Source: Burkholderiales bacterium
Lineage (GTDB): Bacteria; Pseudomonadota; Gammaproteobacteria; Burkholderiales; Casimicrobiaceae
Assembly (NCBI GenBank): GCA_025352105.1
Contig: JANXUB010000049.1
Coordinates: forward strand, 1 to 37,728
DNA: 37,728 nucleotides
Reading direction: 5' to 3'
Each line of letters opens with the position of its first letter. The first letter of the stretch is position 1. The notes under the pieces are model-generated. The model was given only the letters and a program-made list of their open reading frames with translations, was not told where the DNA came from and made no database searches. Both the position numbers and the translations under genes were made by a program. This document shows positions 24,390-31,821 of this stretch, one piece after another.

Positions 24390-24692
24390 ATGACCCCATC
24401 GTTCACTCACCTCGCCATCGCCGCCGCCTTCGGAGCAGGCGCGATCACCGGCTCGCCGAGCGCTACCGCACAAACGCCCGCCCCGCTAACTGCACCAGCG
24501 GCCGCGGCTTATGACGAATTATTCAACTTGAGTCTGACACAGAAAAAAGGGCTGTCCGTGTACGTCGGGGGACAGGTCATCGTCGGCGTGTTCGTCAAAC
24601 GGATTGACGGAAATACAGTGGAGCTGCGCAGCCAGCAATTTGCCAAAATCATTGTGCGACTGGATCGCGTTGATGCAGTAGCACTCAGCTGA
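24390..24692 (+). CDS. Small exported protein, possibly Sm-like beta-barrel
   Basis: 100 residues. A signal peptide ends near SATAQ, followed by a Pro/Ala-rich linker and a C-terminal half, KKGLSVYVGG, VIVGVFVKRIDG and NTVELRS, which reads as a run of beta strands. The pattern of a strand, a glycine turn, V-x-G-x-x, then a hydrophobic strand pair resembles the small Sm-like barrel of some bacterial proteins, but an exported Sm-like protein would be unusual, so this is inference only. AAAAGGA is well placed upstream. It converges on the phosphatidylserine decarboxylase gene with a 41-base gap. Confidence 0.65.
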   Translation: MTPSFTHLAIAAAFGAGAITGSPSATAQTPAPLTAPAAAAYDELFNLSLTQKKGLSVYVGGQVIVGVFVKRIDGNTVELRSQQFAKIIVRLDRVDAVALS

Positions 24693-24733
24693 GCAGGTTG
24701 CCGATGCTTGATGCCGCTTGGGTTTGATCGGCG

Positions 24734-25618
24734 TCAGGCAGCGCTGGTTGCCATCAACTCATTGAGTTGGACTGATTTGGTTGGCGACCACGTCGCATTA
24801 AATTGCAACACGTCTTTCGGCCACAGCATCACGACGGTTGAGCCGAGCAAAAAGCGGCCCATTTCGGCACCCTGTTTAAGGGTCACTGGGCTTTCGTTGT
24901 CCGGCGAACTTCCGTAGCGCCATTCACGCACATTGCCGGTACGGGGAGGATTGACGACGCCGTGCCATACCGTTGCCATACTGCCGACAATCGTCGCGCC
25001 GACGAGCGCCAGTACAAGCGGTCCGTGCGCTGTGTCAAACACACAGACCACGCGCTCATTGATGGCGAACAAGCCAGAAATGCCTCGGGCGGTTGCCGGG
25101 TTCACCGAATACAGCGCGCCGGGCACGTAGATCATGCGCGTCAGTGTGCCGTCGCACGGCATGTGAATGCGGTGATAGTCGCGAGGGCTCAGATAGAGTG
25201 TCGCGAAGGCTCCGCCATCAAATTGCGCGGCGAGCGTGGCGTCGCCACCGACCAGTGCCCGCGTGCTGTAGTGATGCCCTTTCGCCTGAAAAATCTGATC
25301 GCGCTCTATCGCGCCGAACTGGCTGATCGCGCCGTCAACAGGACACAACCACAAAGGGCCGTCACTCGAAGGCACGGGCCGGGCGTCGCTACGAAGGGGG
25401 CGCGTGAAAAACTCGTTGAACGTGGCAAAGGTTTCAATGCGCGGCTCCACGGCCTCCGCCATGTTCACACCGTATTTCGCAACGAAACGACGAATGATCC
25501 AGTGCGTGATCGCGCCGCCGCGCCAGCCCGCAACGAGCCCTGCAAAGCGGGTCAGCGCGAGCTTGGGCAGCCAGTGTTGAAGTGTGACAAAAGTAGATTC
25601 GCGCAAGGGATTGGACAA
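24734..25618 (-). CDS. psd: Phosphatidylserine decarboxylase proenzyme
   Basis: 294 residues, the normal length. It decarboxylates phosphatidylserine to phosphatidylethanolamine at the inner membrane. The LGST motif marks self-cleavage between Gly259 and Ser260, leaving a 35-residue alpha chain with the pyruvoyl group. The charge-relay residues are in CPVDGAIS (Asp) and LSPRDYHRIHMP (His). The start is a TTG at 25618: an in-frame TGA lies two codons upstream, and the next ATG would remove the conserved N-terminal helix. No pssA neighbour is present. It follows the TetR-controlled gene group on the same strand, but a 169-base gap holding palindromic repeats separates them. Confidence 0.92.
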   Translation of the reverse strand: MSNPLRESTFVTLQHWLPKLALTRFAGLVAGWRGGAITHWIIRRFVAKYGVNMAEAVEPRIETFATFNEFFTRPLRSDARPVPSSDGPLWLCPVDGAISQFGAIERDQIFQAKGHHYSTRALVGGDATLAAQFDGGAFATLYLSPRDYHRIHMPCDGTLTRMIYVPGALYSVNPATARGISGLFAINERVVCVFDTAHGPLVLALVGATIVGSMATVWHGVVNPPRTGNVREWRYGSSPDNESPVTLKQGAEMGRFLLGSTVVMLWPKDVLQFNATWSPTKSVQLNELMATSAA

Positions 25619-25710
25619 CGATCAGTGTTCGGCAGAGACGCAAGAATAGCGGCTTACTTCACCCGTCGTGGCAGCGCTCGCACCAAGGAAGCGTTGAATT
25701 GGTCGCTCCT

Positions 25711-25753
25711 CCGGCGCAGGCCGGGGGCGTGGATACCGGCCTCCGCCGGTATC
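25711..25753. repeat. Pair of palindromic intergenic repeats
   Basis: Two adjacent hairpins: CCGGC-GCAG-GCCGG (25711-25724) and GATACCGGC-CTCC-GCCGGTATC (25732-25753, a perfect 9-base stem). They look like inverted copies of the same unit, the common proteobacterial repeat containing GGATxCCGGC and GCCGGxAT. They lie between the last VOC gene and psd and could end the upstream transcript, though no T tract follows. Confidence 0.7.
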
Positions 25754-25787
25754 GCAACAAAATTGACTTGTTCAGCGCTTCCCCAAC

Positions 25788-26225
25788 TCACGTCTTGCTT
25801 TCGCAGTTAAACATCCACTGAATGCCGAACTTGTCGGTCAGGCTGCCGAAATACGCGCCCCAGAACATTTCGGTCAATGGCATTTCTACTTTGCCACCGT
25901 CGGCCAACGTGTTGAACAATTGGTCGGTTTCAACGCGGGTGTCGGGCTGAAGATTGATGTAGACGTTATTACCCTGTTTGAGCGTAAAGCCCATGGTCTC
26001 CGGCGCGTCGGTGCCCATGATCACATGACCGCCAAGAATCGGTAAAGCCACATGCATCACCAAGTCCTTGTCGGCGTCCGCCATTGGCGGTTGACCGGGC
26101 TGCGCGGGAACAGCGCCGAAGCGTCCGATAGGCGCAGAAACCTCAGTGCCGAACACCGATTTGTAGAACATGAACGCCGCTTCTGTAGACCGCGGAAAAT
26201 TCAGATAGGTGGTGACTGATGCCAT
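25788..26225 (-). CDS. VOC-superfamily (PhnB-like) protein
   Basis: 145 residues of the vicinal-oxygen-chelate fold, PhnB-like subgroup: MASVTTYLNFPRSTEAAFMFYKSVFG, HVALPILGGHVIMGTD, VYINLQPDTRVETDQLFNTLADGGKV and WGAYFGSLTDKFGIQWMFNCE. Related proteins are annotated as glyoxalase- or bleomycin-resistance-like; none of the three copies in this group has an assigned substrate. GAGGAAA precedes the ATG. It is the last gene of the TetR-headed group, 47 bases after the preceding VOC gene. Confidence 0.88.
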   Translation of the reverse strand: MASVTTYLNFPRSTEAAFMFYKSVFGTEVSAPIGRFGAVPAQPGQPPMADADKDLVMHVALPILGGHVIMGTDAPETMGFTLKQGNNVYINLQPDTRVETDQLFNTLADGGKVEMPLTEMFWGAYFGSLTDKFGIQWMFNCESKT

Positions 26226-26272
26226 GTATGTTTCCTCTAAAAAATAATTTGTACAGCGGGCAGTACGCCCGA

Positions 26273-26761
26273 TTAACCGGCTGCCGCACGCTCAAGCGCA
26301 GCCACATCGATCTTGACCATCCGCATCATGGCCTGCATCACGCGGCTGGCTTTTTCAGCGTCAGCATCGTCTTGCAAACGCAGCAGCGCTTTTGGCACAA
26401 TTTGCCACGATACGCCAAACTTGTCTTTTAACCAGCTGAATTGGCTAGGGCTACCACCGTCGGCGATCAGCGCGTCCCAGAGGCGATCCGTTTCGGCCTG
26501 ATCTTCGCAGATCGTGAACATCGAAAACGATTCGTTCGTTTTGAAATAGGGGCCGCCGTTGAACAGGATGTATTCCTGATTGGAGAGCACGACGGTCGCG
26601 CTCATCACCGTGCCTTCGGGATACGGCGTGCCTCTTGCCCAGCGCGCGATATGCTGGACTTTCGAATCGGCGAACAGTGATACATAAAAATTTGCAGCCT
26701 CTTCTGCCTGCGTGTCGAGCCAGATAAACGGTGTGATTTGGTTGCGAGGATTGATCTTCAT
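26273..26761 (-). CDS. VOC-superfamily protein (PhnB / 3-demethylubiquinone methyltransferase-like)
   Basis: 162 residues: ITPFIWLDTQAEEAANFYVSLFADS, VLSNQEYILFNGGPYFKTNESFSMFTICEDQAETDRLWDALIADGG and SWLKDKFGVSWQIVPK. This branch is often annotated as 3-demethylubiquinone-9 3-methyltransferase although it is a VOC protein without a methyltransferase fold. The C-terminal tail, AEKASRVMQAMMRMVKIDVAALERA, is the helical extension usual in this branch. It begins 17 bases after the SRPBCC gene, so the two are tightly linked. Confidence 0.88.
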   Translation of the reverse strand: MKINPRNQITPFIWLDTQAEEAANFYVSLFADSKVQHIARWARGTPYPEGTVMSATVVLSNQEYILFNGGPYFKTNESFSMFTICEDQAETDRLWDALIADGGSPSQFSWLKDKFGVSWQIVPKALLRLQDDADAEKASRVMQAMMRMVKIDVAALERAAAG

Positions 26762-26778
26762 AATGCGTGGCTTCAGCG

Positions 26779-27264
26779 CTACAGTGTTTTCCCCAGCGCT
26801 TCGAGCTGGTCCGTCGCGATGCCCCAGCCGACATGAAAACCCATCGCCTCATGCGCCTTGCAATCCTCTGCGTTCCAGTGGCGGGCGCGTGCGGTGTAGC
26901 GCGTTTTTCCAGGCTGGCCGGGCTCGTCTTCAAACGTAAGCACGCAGGTAAAAAACGGTTTTCCGGAAGGCACCCAGGCCGAGGTGTAGGCATCGGTGAA
27001 CACGATTTTTTCGTTCTTGATGACTTCGAGATACACGCCACGGTTTGGCATCTCAGTGCCGTCGGGCCCTTGCATCACGATGTAGCTGGAGCCACCGGTG
27101 CGCGCGTCCGTTTCGGCGTGTGTCGTTTTCCAGGGCGGTGGCGTGAACCACTGCGTGATGAGCGCGGGTTCGGTCCAGCAGCGGAAGAGTTTGTCGCGCG
27201 GCGCGTCGATCAGACGCGTCAGGAAAAGTTCGTTGGCGACTTTGTTGGGGGCGTCGTTTGTCAT
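26779..27264 (-). CDS. SRPBCC (AHSA1-like) domain protein
   Basis: 161 residues with the Bet v 1-like START fold of the AHSA1 group: LFLTRLIDAPRDKLFRCWTEPALITQWFTPPPW, GVYLEVIKNEKIVFTDAYTSAWVPS and GWGIATDQLEALGKTL. Such proteins have a deep hydrophobic cavity and often sit in operons with ArsR or TetR regulators and PhnB-like proteins; ligands are unknown. AGGAGA is well placed before the ATG. It is a middle gene of the TetR-headed group. Confidence 0.9.
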   Translation of the reverse strand: MTNDAPNKVANELFLTRLIDAPRDKLFRCWTEPALITQWFTPPPWKTTHAETDARTGGSSYIVMQGPDGTEMPNRGVYLEVIKNEKIVFTDAYTSAWVPSGKPFFTCVLTFEDEPGQPGKTRYTARARHWNAEDCKAHEAMGFHVGWGIATDQLEALGKTL

Positions 27265-27314
27265 TTGAATGTCTCCTGTGTCTTGTGCGTTTGTGTAGAA
27301 GTGAAGAGCAGAAC

Positions 27315-27668
27315 CTAGGCTTCGCTAATGATCTGAAAGCCGCCGTAGATGATGCGTTTGCCATCGAAAGGCGGCACGTTGTCTGGCGAACTCATGCGCG
27401 GATCCTGCATGAGTTTTTTCCATCCGTCATCGCGTGCCTGTTTTGATGGCCACATGACCCACGAAAAGACGACGCTTTCGTCGGCTTCGCGCTTCACGGC
27501 CATGGGGAACGAGGTGAGCTTGCCTTCGGGCACGTCGTCGCCCCACGCGTCGACTACGGACAGTGCGCCATATTCCTTGAACAGCGCGGCAATTTTTTTT
27601 GCATGCTCGGTGTACGCGTCCTTGTTGCCGTTGGGAACGGCGCAGATAAATCCGTCAACGTAGTTCAT
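27315..27668 (-). CDS. DUF1428 family protein
   Basis: 117 residues starting MNYVDGFICAVPNGNKDAYTEHAKKIAALFKEYGAL, continuing VVDAWGDDVPEGKLTSFPMAVKREADESVVFSWVMWPSKQARDDGW and ending PFDGKRIIYGGFQIISEA. This is DUF1428, a dimeric alpha/beta-barrel family (E. coli YbaA type) without a known function. I use the ATG at 27668 because AGGAGA stands just before it and the family starts there. It lies in the TetR-headed group. Confidence 0.92.
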   Translation of the reverse strand: MNYVDGFICAVPNGNKDAYTEHAKKIAALFKEYGALSVVDAWGDDVPEGKLTSFPMAVKREADESVVFSWVMWPSKQARDDGWKKLMQDPRMSSPDNVPPFDGKRIIYGGFQIISEA

Positions 27669-27710
27669 GGTGATCTCCTGATGTTTGGATGGATTGGGCA
27701 ATTGAGCCGA

Positions 27711-27941
27711 CTATTTGTCGCCGACTTGCTTTGTGCCTTTGAGTAAGGCTACAAGCGCCATGGCATGGCCGTGGCCGAGGTCAAAGTCTTCTTTTAGCCA
27801 GGCCACGATTTCTCCTGCTTTTATGCCGTCGCACAGGCCATTCGCGTCCGCGAAGCCTTTCTTTTTGGCGAGGCGCTTGAAGTCGTCTGGCGTCTTGCCG
27901 GTCTTCTCCTGAATGTTGTCGAGATAGGCTTGAAAGGACAT
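27711..27941 (-). CDS. DUF4287 family protein
   Basis: 76 residues: MSFQAYLDNIQEKTGKTPDDFKRLAKKKGF, then KAGEIVAWLKEDFDLGHGHAMALVALLKG. This is DUF4287, a small helical domain frequently found beside AHSA1 or DUF5655 genes, with no known biochemical role. The conserved GHGHAMA motif carries two histidines. AAGGGAG lies upstream of the ATG. It is separated by 42 and 48 bases from its neighbours in the TetR-headed group. Confidence 0.88.
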   Translation of the reverse strand: MSFQAYLDNIQEKTGKTPDDFKRLAKKKGFADANGLCDGIKAGEIVAWLKEDFDLGHGHAMALVALLKGTKQVGDK

Positions 27942-27989
27942 GGTAGAGGCTCCCTTAAGAGTTGAAATGGATAGGGCCTGCCGCCAGCT

Positions 27990-28406
27990 CTAGGCGACAC
28001 CAGAAAATAGCGCGGCACGCAAACGCGGGCTTCGCAACAGTAACCCAGCCCAAACGAACAGACCCACATACGCGCCAAAAAGCAGATGGCTGAATACTGG
28101 CGTGTTGGCGCGAAGTTGTATCGCCATCGCTCCGCCAAGATAACCGGTCAGCAACACGGCTCCGATAGCGGCGGTGCGAGGTAGCGCGTACAGCGCAGTG
28201 GACAGCAGCAGCAACACACCAAGACCACGCGCGAGCTCTGCGGTAGGCACGAAGCCCAGTTCGCGCAGCGTGTCGGTTACCGGACCAATCGGCGGTAGTT
28301 TGATGATCGCGTCGAACAGCAGGAACGCTACGGCCAATCCACTGAGAATGCGGCCAGCCCAAAGTGATGAGCGTCGTAATTTGTCGGTTGCGAGCTTGTC
28401 GATCAT
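27990..28406 (-). CDS. DoxX-like membrane protein
   Basis: 138 residues with four membrane helices: WAGRILSGLAVAFLLFDAIIKL, ARGLGVLLLLSTALYALP, AAIGAVLLTGYLGGAMAIQLR and LLFGAYVGLFVWAGLLLRSP. The spacing and the LLTGYLGGA motif match the DoxX-like (DoxX_2) group of inner-membrane proteins, whose function is mostly unknown. Its ATG overlaps the stop of the upstream VOC gene (ATGA, 28403-28406), so the two are translationally coupled. Confidence 0.88.
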   Translation of the reverse strand: MIDKLATDKLRRSSLWAGRILSGLAVAFLLFDAIIKLPPIGPVTDTLRELGFVPTAELARGLGVLLLLSTALYALPRTAAIGAVLLTGYLGGAMAIQLRANTPVFSHLLFGAYVGLFVWAGLLLRSPRLRAALFSGVA

Positions 28407-28843
28407 GGATTGCTCGGTTGCGGTTCGTCCTGACCGTCCACACCGACCATCCAGCTCACGCCAAACTTATCGCTGGTCATGCCAAAGCATGGCGACCAAA
28501 AAGTCTTCCCCAGCGGCATGAATATCTTGCCCCCCTCCGACAGCGCGTCAAAGACTTTTTTTGCTTGCACTTCGTCGTCGACTGTGATCGACAGCGAGAT
28601 GCCGTGAAAGTCTTTCTGCTCGGTACTCATGCCATCGGACATCATCACGGTGGTGCTGCCAAACGTCATTGAGCTGTGCATGATTTTTTTGCCCCAATCC
28701 GGAGGCAGCGGCATCGGATGATTTTTATCCGGACTTTCGTCAAAGCGCATCACCATCGTGGTCTTTGCGTCAACGGCCTGACCATAGAAAGCTAGCGCTT
28801 CGTCGCAGCGGCCACTCATCATTAAGTAGGGTTCAACTCTCAC
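28403..28843 (-). CDS. VOC-superfamily (PhnB-like) protein
   Basis: 146 residues: VEPYLMMSGRCDEALAFYGQAVDAKT, MHSSMTFGSTTVMMSDG, ISLSITVDDEVQAKKVFDALSEGG and SPCFGMTSDKFGVSWMVGVDG. It is a PhnB-like VOC protein and paralogous in pattern to the copy at the end of the group. The start is the GTG at 28843, with AAGGAG about 9 bases upstream; the longer frame to 29023 is a shadow of the TetR gene. It begins 17 bases after the TetR gene and overlaps the DoxX-like gene. Confidence 0.88.
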   Translation of the reverse strand: MRVEPYLMMSGRCDEALAFYGQAVDAKTTMVMRFDESPDKNHPMPLPPDWGKKIMHSSMTFGSTTVMMSDGMSTEQKDFHGISLSITVDDEVQAKKVFDALSEGGKIFMPLGKTFWSPCFGMTSDKFGVSWMVGVDGQDEPQPSNP

Positions 28844-28860
28844 GGGTACTCCTTCAAGGG

Positions 28861-29478
28861 TTATGTAGAAAACTGGCTGCCCGGCGTGAGCATGCCTTCG
28901 ATGTAGCGGCGCAAATGCCCGATGCACTGCACCACGATGGGGGAACTTCCTTGCGCTTTGGCCAGTATGAACGCGCCCTGCAGCACGGCCTGCGTGTAGA
29001 GCGCTAACGTTTCCGAATCCCACGCTGCTTGAGGTGCGTAGAGTGCTTTTGCGGCAGCAATGTCAGCTGCTACGGTGCTCGCGTGCGCCAATATCCCCGC
29101 GTTGCAGGCATCGCGAATGCGCGGATGTGTCTCGAAGGTTTCCTGCACCATGGTGCCGAGCAGGCAGGTGTAGTCGGGCAATTCGCCCTGCAGAATCTCA
29201 GCGCGTAGATCGATGTACGCCAGCACGCGATCACGCGGGTCAGCGAGCTCTTTGTATGCCGACGTTGCAAAGAGCCCACCCGTCATATTGTTCCAGTGCT
29301 CAACGGCCATCAGCGCCATCTCTTCCTTGCTTTTGAAGTGATAGAAATAGCTGCCTTTGGTCACGCCCGCCGCCGCGCAAATGTCGTCCAGCGTGGCGGC
29401 TGTATAGCCCTTGGTGCGGATGACCTTCAACGCTGCATCGAGCAGTTTGGTTTTGGACGTATGTTCGGTGGCGAGCAT
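28861..29478 (-). CDS. TetR-family repressor heading the operon
   Basis: 205 residues from the ATG at 29478. The N-terminal helix-turn-helix is typical: KTKLLDAALKVIRTKGYTAATLDDICAAAGVTKGSYFYHFKSKEEM. The helical C-terminal domain resembles the AcrR/NemR-like branch, with TCLLGTMVQE and a conserved cysteine in that segment, which could sense electrophiles as in NemR; this is inference. An operator-like palindrome between the -35 and -10 boxes of its own promoter predicts autorepression together with the seven genes behind it. Confidence 0.92.
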   Translation of the reverse strand: MLATEHTSKTKLLDAALKVIRTKGYTAATLDDICAAAGVTKGSYFYHFKSKEEMALMAVEHWNNMTGGLFATSAYKELADPRDRVLAYIDLRAEILQGELPDYTCLLGTMVQETFETHPRIRDACNAGILAHASTVAADIAAAKALYAPQAAWDSETLALYTQAVLQGAFILAKAQGSSPIVVQCIGHLRRYIEGMLTPGSQFST

Positions 29479-29548
29479 GTCGTAGGTTCGTAGGTGCTTA
29501 TTACCTGAATACCTGCTGATTTTGTGAAGCTGTAAGGTTGTTAAATTG

Positions 29549-29577
29549 AACATACCAACCAGTCGGTATGGTGTCAA
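29549..29577 (-). promoter_or_regulatory. TetR-controlled promoter with operator in the spacer
   Basis: On the minus strand TTGACA (29577-29572) and TATGTT (29554-29549) are 17 bases apart. The spacer and -10 region hold the palindrome CATACCGACTGGTTGGTATG (29570-29551), whose halves ATACC and GGTAT match typical TetR/AcrR operators. Repressor binding would block RNA polymerase directly. The transcript start lies about 60 bases before the TetR start codon. Confidence 0.85.
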
Positions 29578-29777
29578 GTTCAAGTTGACAGAATATCGAA
29601 TGCTGTGCAGATAAGAAATTTGGGGTGGCTTTAGCTTTATTGAAAAAGCCATTCCAAAAGTGGGTTAGCGCCTCATTCCGGCGTTTCTCGACTTCCAACC
29701 ATTTGTAGGCTCAGCCCTTATGCACGCTTCGCTTTACGAAAAAGCTGATGCCTGCGCTGCCACCTGCGGCGCGTCGA

Positions 29778-30410
29778 TTACTTCAATCCGGTCGCCAGCA
29801 AAAAAAGCTCCGCACTGCGATCACGCGACGCCTCGGGCTTGCGGCTTGCCACGGTTTTGAACTGTTTTTTCAGTTGCTGAAAAAACTCTTCGTAGCCTGG
29901 GCCTTGATACGCCTTGGTCAGAAATTTGCCGTCCGGTTTCAAGTGAGCGAGCGCAAACTCTGCCGCCAGCTCGCACAGATAAATCGCCCGCGCGGAATCA
30001 ATCGTCGGCACGCCGCTCATGTTGGGCAGCATGTCACTCATCACCAGATCCACCTTGGCGCCGTCCAGCATCGCCTCGATTTGCGCCAGCGGCCCGGCTT
30101 CGCTGAAGTCGCCCTGAATGAATTCGACGTGGGCCATGCCCTGCATTTCGAGCAAATCAATCGCGATGACGCGTCCACTGCTGCCTATTTTTCGGGCAGC
30201 GACCTGACACCAACTGCCGGGTGCGGAGCCCAGATCCACGATGACGCTGCCCGGCTTGATCAGCTTGTCCTTGACGTCAATTTCGATCAATTTGTAGGCA
30301 GCGCGAGAGCGGTAGCCCTCCTGTTTCGCCTTCTGCACGTAGGGATCGTTGACGTGCTCCTGCATCCATTCTTTGTTCGATTTGTGGCGCTTGGCGGAGG
30401 GATTGAGCAT
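29778..30410 (-). CDS. rlmE: 23S rRNA 2'-O-ribose methyltransferase RlmE
   Basis: 210 residues, the normal length. It methylates the 2'-O of U2552 in the A-loop of 23S rRNA on the large subunit. The start SAKRHKSNKEWMQEHVNDPYVQKA is family-like, the S-adenosyl-binding motif is VDLGSAPGSWCQVA (58-71), and the catalytic tetrad reads Lys40, Asp126, Lys166 and Glu201. Slight departures are SDMLPNMSG where SDMAPNMSG is usual, and LTKAYQGPGYEEF where LVKVFQGEGF is usual. It is divergent from yhbY across 144 bases, as in E. coli, but ftsH, which usually follows rlmE, is missing here. Confidence 0.93.
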   Translation of the reverse strand: MLNPSAKRHKSNKEWMQEHVNDPYVQKAKQEGYRSRAAYKLIEIDVKDKLIKPGSVIVDLGSAPGSWCQVAARKIGSSGRVIAIDLLEMQGMAHVEFIQGDFSEAGPLAQIEAMLDGAKVDLVMSDMLPNMSGVPTIDSARAIYLCELAAEFALAHLKPDGKFLTKAYQGPGYEEFFQQLKKQFKTVASRKPEASRDRSAELFLLATGLK

Positions 30411-30554
30411 GGCCGAGTTGAGCGTGCGCGGTGCGTGGATGCGTAAAAGGGCATGAATTATCGACGTTTAGGCCTTTAGGTCATAAGCTCCCGCCTGAAC
30501 GGGCCTCAACGCGAGATAATCGAGGGAATATTCACCGAAGAACAAGAACCCAAG

Positions 30555-31793
30555 ATGACTGCCGCTACCTCCACCCTCTCCTCCAGCGCCCGCCGCGCCC
30601 TGCGCGCCGCCGCGCACCATCTCGATCCGGTGGTGATGGTGGGTCAACACGGGCTGACGCCGGCCGTTCTGCACGAAATTGATCTTGCGCTGACGGCCCA
30701 CGCACTCATCAAAGTGCGCGTGATGTCGGACGAGCGCGAAATTCGCGTTGGTTTCCTGACCGAAATTTGCGAGAAGATGGGCTGCGAAAGCGTGCAGCAT
30801 TTGGGCAAGTTGCTCGTGCTGTGGCGAAATGCTGCGGGCGATGCGAGTGCGGATGATGACGCAGAGCAGGACGCTGCAAGCGTCAAGGCGAGCAAATCAG
30901 GGCGCGGCCCTCGCACCAAACTCCCCGCTGAATGGGCAAATGCAGAAGCCCCAAGCGGCGCGCGCTCGGGCTCGGGGTTACCTCCCGGGGAGCGCCGTCG
31001 TTACGGCGAAATCCCGCCCGCGCCACGGCGCGAAGGCTGGGCTCCGAAAGATCGCCGGGGTGCAGCGCGCGCTGGCGGTGAAGAAGCGCTGGGTACGCGC
31101 CGTCGCGAAGAGAAGGACGGCTTCGCTGCAACCGCGCCACGCGGTCGCGCTCCGTACGGGGACGGCGCATCGCGCGGTGGTGCGGGCGGTGGTAGTCGCG
31201 GTGGGTATGCCGGTGGCGGCAACGCGGGCGGCGGCGGTTACGGTTCACGATTCGGAAAGTCAGGTGCAGGTGGCGCAGGCTCAGGCGCGGCGGGTGGCCC
31301 ACCACGCAGCCGTAGCGGCTACGGCGGCAACACGCCTGCGGGTGGCTCGGGCTTCGGTGGCGGTTACGACCGCGGCGGCGCTGGTGGCGGCGGGTCAGGC
31401 TACGCAGGGGGTGGCGGTGGCTACAACCGCAGCGGCGCGAGTGGCGGTCAAGGCGGCTACGGTCGCAGCAACGAAGGCGGCACCGGCTCGGGCGCACCGC
31501 GCGCGCGCTGGGGTGATCGCCGCGAACCGTCGGACGGACGCAGCAGCGGGGGCACGGGCGGCGGCTATGGTGGCGGCAGCAGCACGGGCGGCTACGGTGA
31601 CCGTAGCGGCGGTGGTGGCGGCTTTTCCGGCGACCGTCGGCCTGCACCCGCGGGCGGCGGCTTCAGCGCGCGAGGCGGCTCAGGCAACCGTGACGGCGTA
31701 ACCGGAAAACCAAGCGGCTTCACACGCGGCGGCTCGGGTGCAGGTGGCGGTGGCGGCGCTCCCGCCCCGCGTACGCGTCGGCGCATGGGCTAA
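30555..31793 (+). CDS. yhbY: YhbY ribosome-assembly RNA-binding protein with a long Gly/Arg-rich tail
   Basis: 412 residues, about four times the usual length. Residues 10-97 are a complete CRM/YhbY domain: RALRAAAHHLDPVVMVGQHGLTPAVLHEIDLAL, KVRVMSDEREIRVGF and a closing VQHLGKLLVLWR, which binds pre-50S rRNA. Residues 98-180 are charged and disordered. From about 190 to the end the chain is nearly all Gly, Ser, Arg, Tyr and Asn, with RGG, GGYGG and GGFSG repeats, ending PRTRRRMG. The tail resembles eukaryotic hnRNP and FUS RGG domains. Large alternative frames on both strands here are artefacts of the GC-rich repeats. Confidence 0.88.
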   Translation: MTAATSTLSSSARRALRAAAHHLDPVVMVGQHGLTPAVLHEIDLALTAHALIKVRVMSDEREIRVGFLTEICEKMGCESVQHLGKLLVLWRNAAGDASADDDAEQDAASVKASKSGRGPRTKLPAEWANAEAPSGARSGSGLPPGERRRYGEIPPAPRREGWAPKDRRGAARAGGEEALGTRRREEKDGFAATAPRGRAPYGDGASRGGAGGGSRGGYAGGGNAGGGGYGSRFGKSGAGGAGSGAAGGPPRSRSGYGGNTPAGGSGFGGGYDRGGAGGGGSGYAGGGGGYNRSGASGGQGGYGRSNEGGTGSGAPRARWGDRREPSDGRSSGGTGGGYGGGSSTGGYGDRSGGGGGFSGDRRPAPAGGGFSARGGSGNRDGVTGKPSGFTRGGSGAGGGGGAPAPRTRRRMG

Positions 31794-31821
31794 TCGGTAG
31801 AGGGATTGGCAGGATTTAAGC

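Noticed and set aside
26273-26761. Ubiquinone-biosynthesis methyltransferase
   Set aside because: The common database name fits this branch, but the sequence is a VOC fold without any S-adenosyl-binding motif and no ubi genes are nearby.
29626-29651. TGGCTTT and AAAGCCA hairpin downstream of rlmE
   Set aside because: Seven pairs with a 12-base loop and no T tract in the rlmE direction; too weak to call a terminator.
30829-31701. A 290-residue plus-strand frame overlapping yhbY, and a 254-residue minus-strand frame at 30883-31647
   Set aside because: Both are Ala/Val- or Arg/His-rich readings of the GC-rich glycine repeats in the wrong frame, with no ribosome-binding site or family motif.
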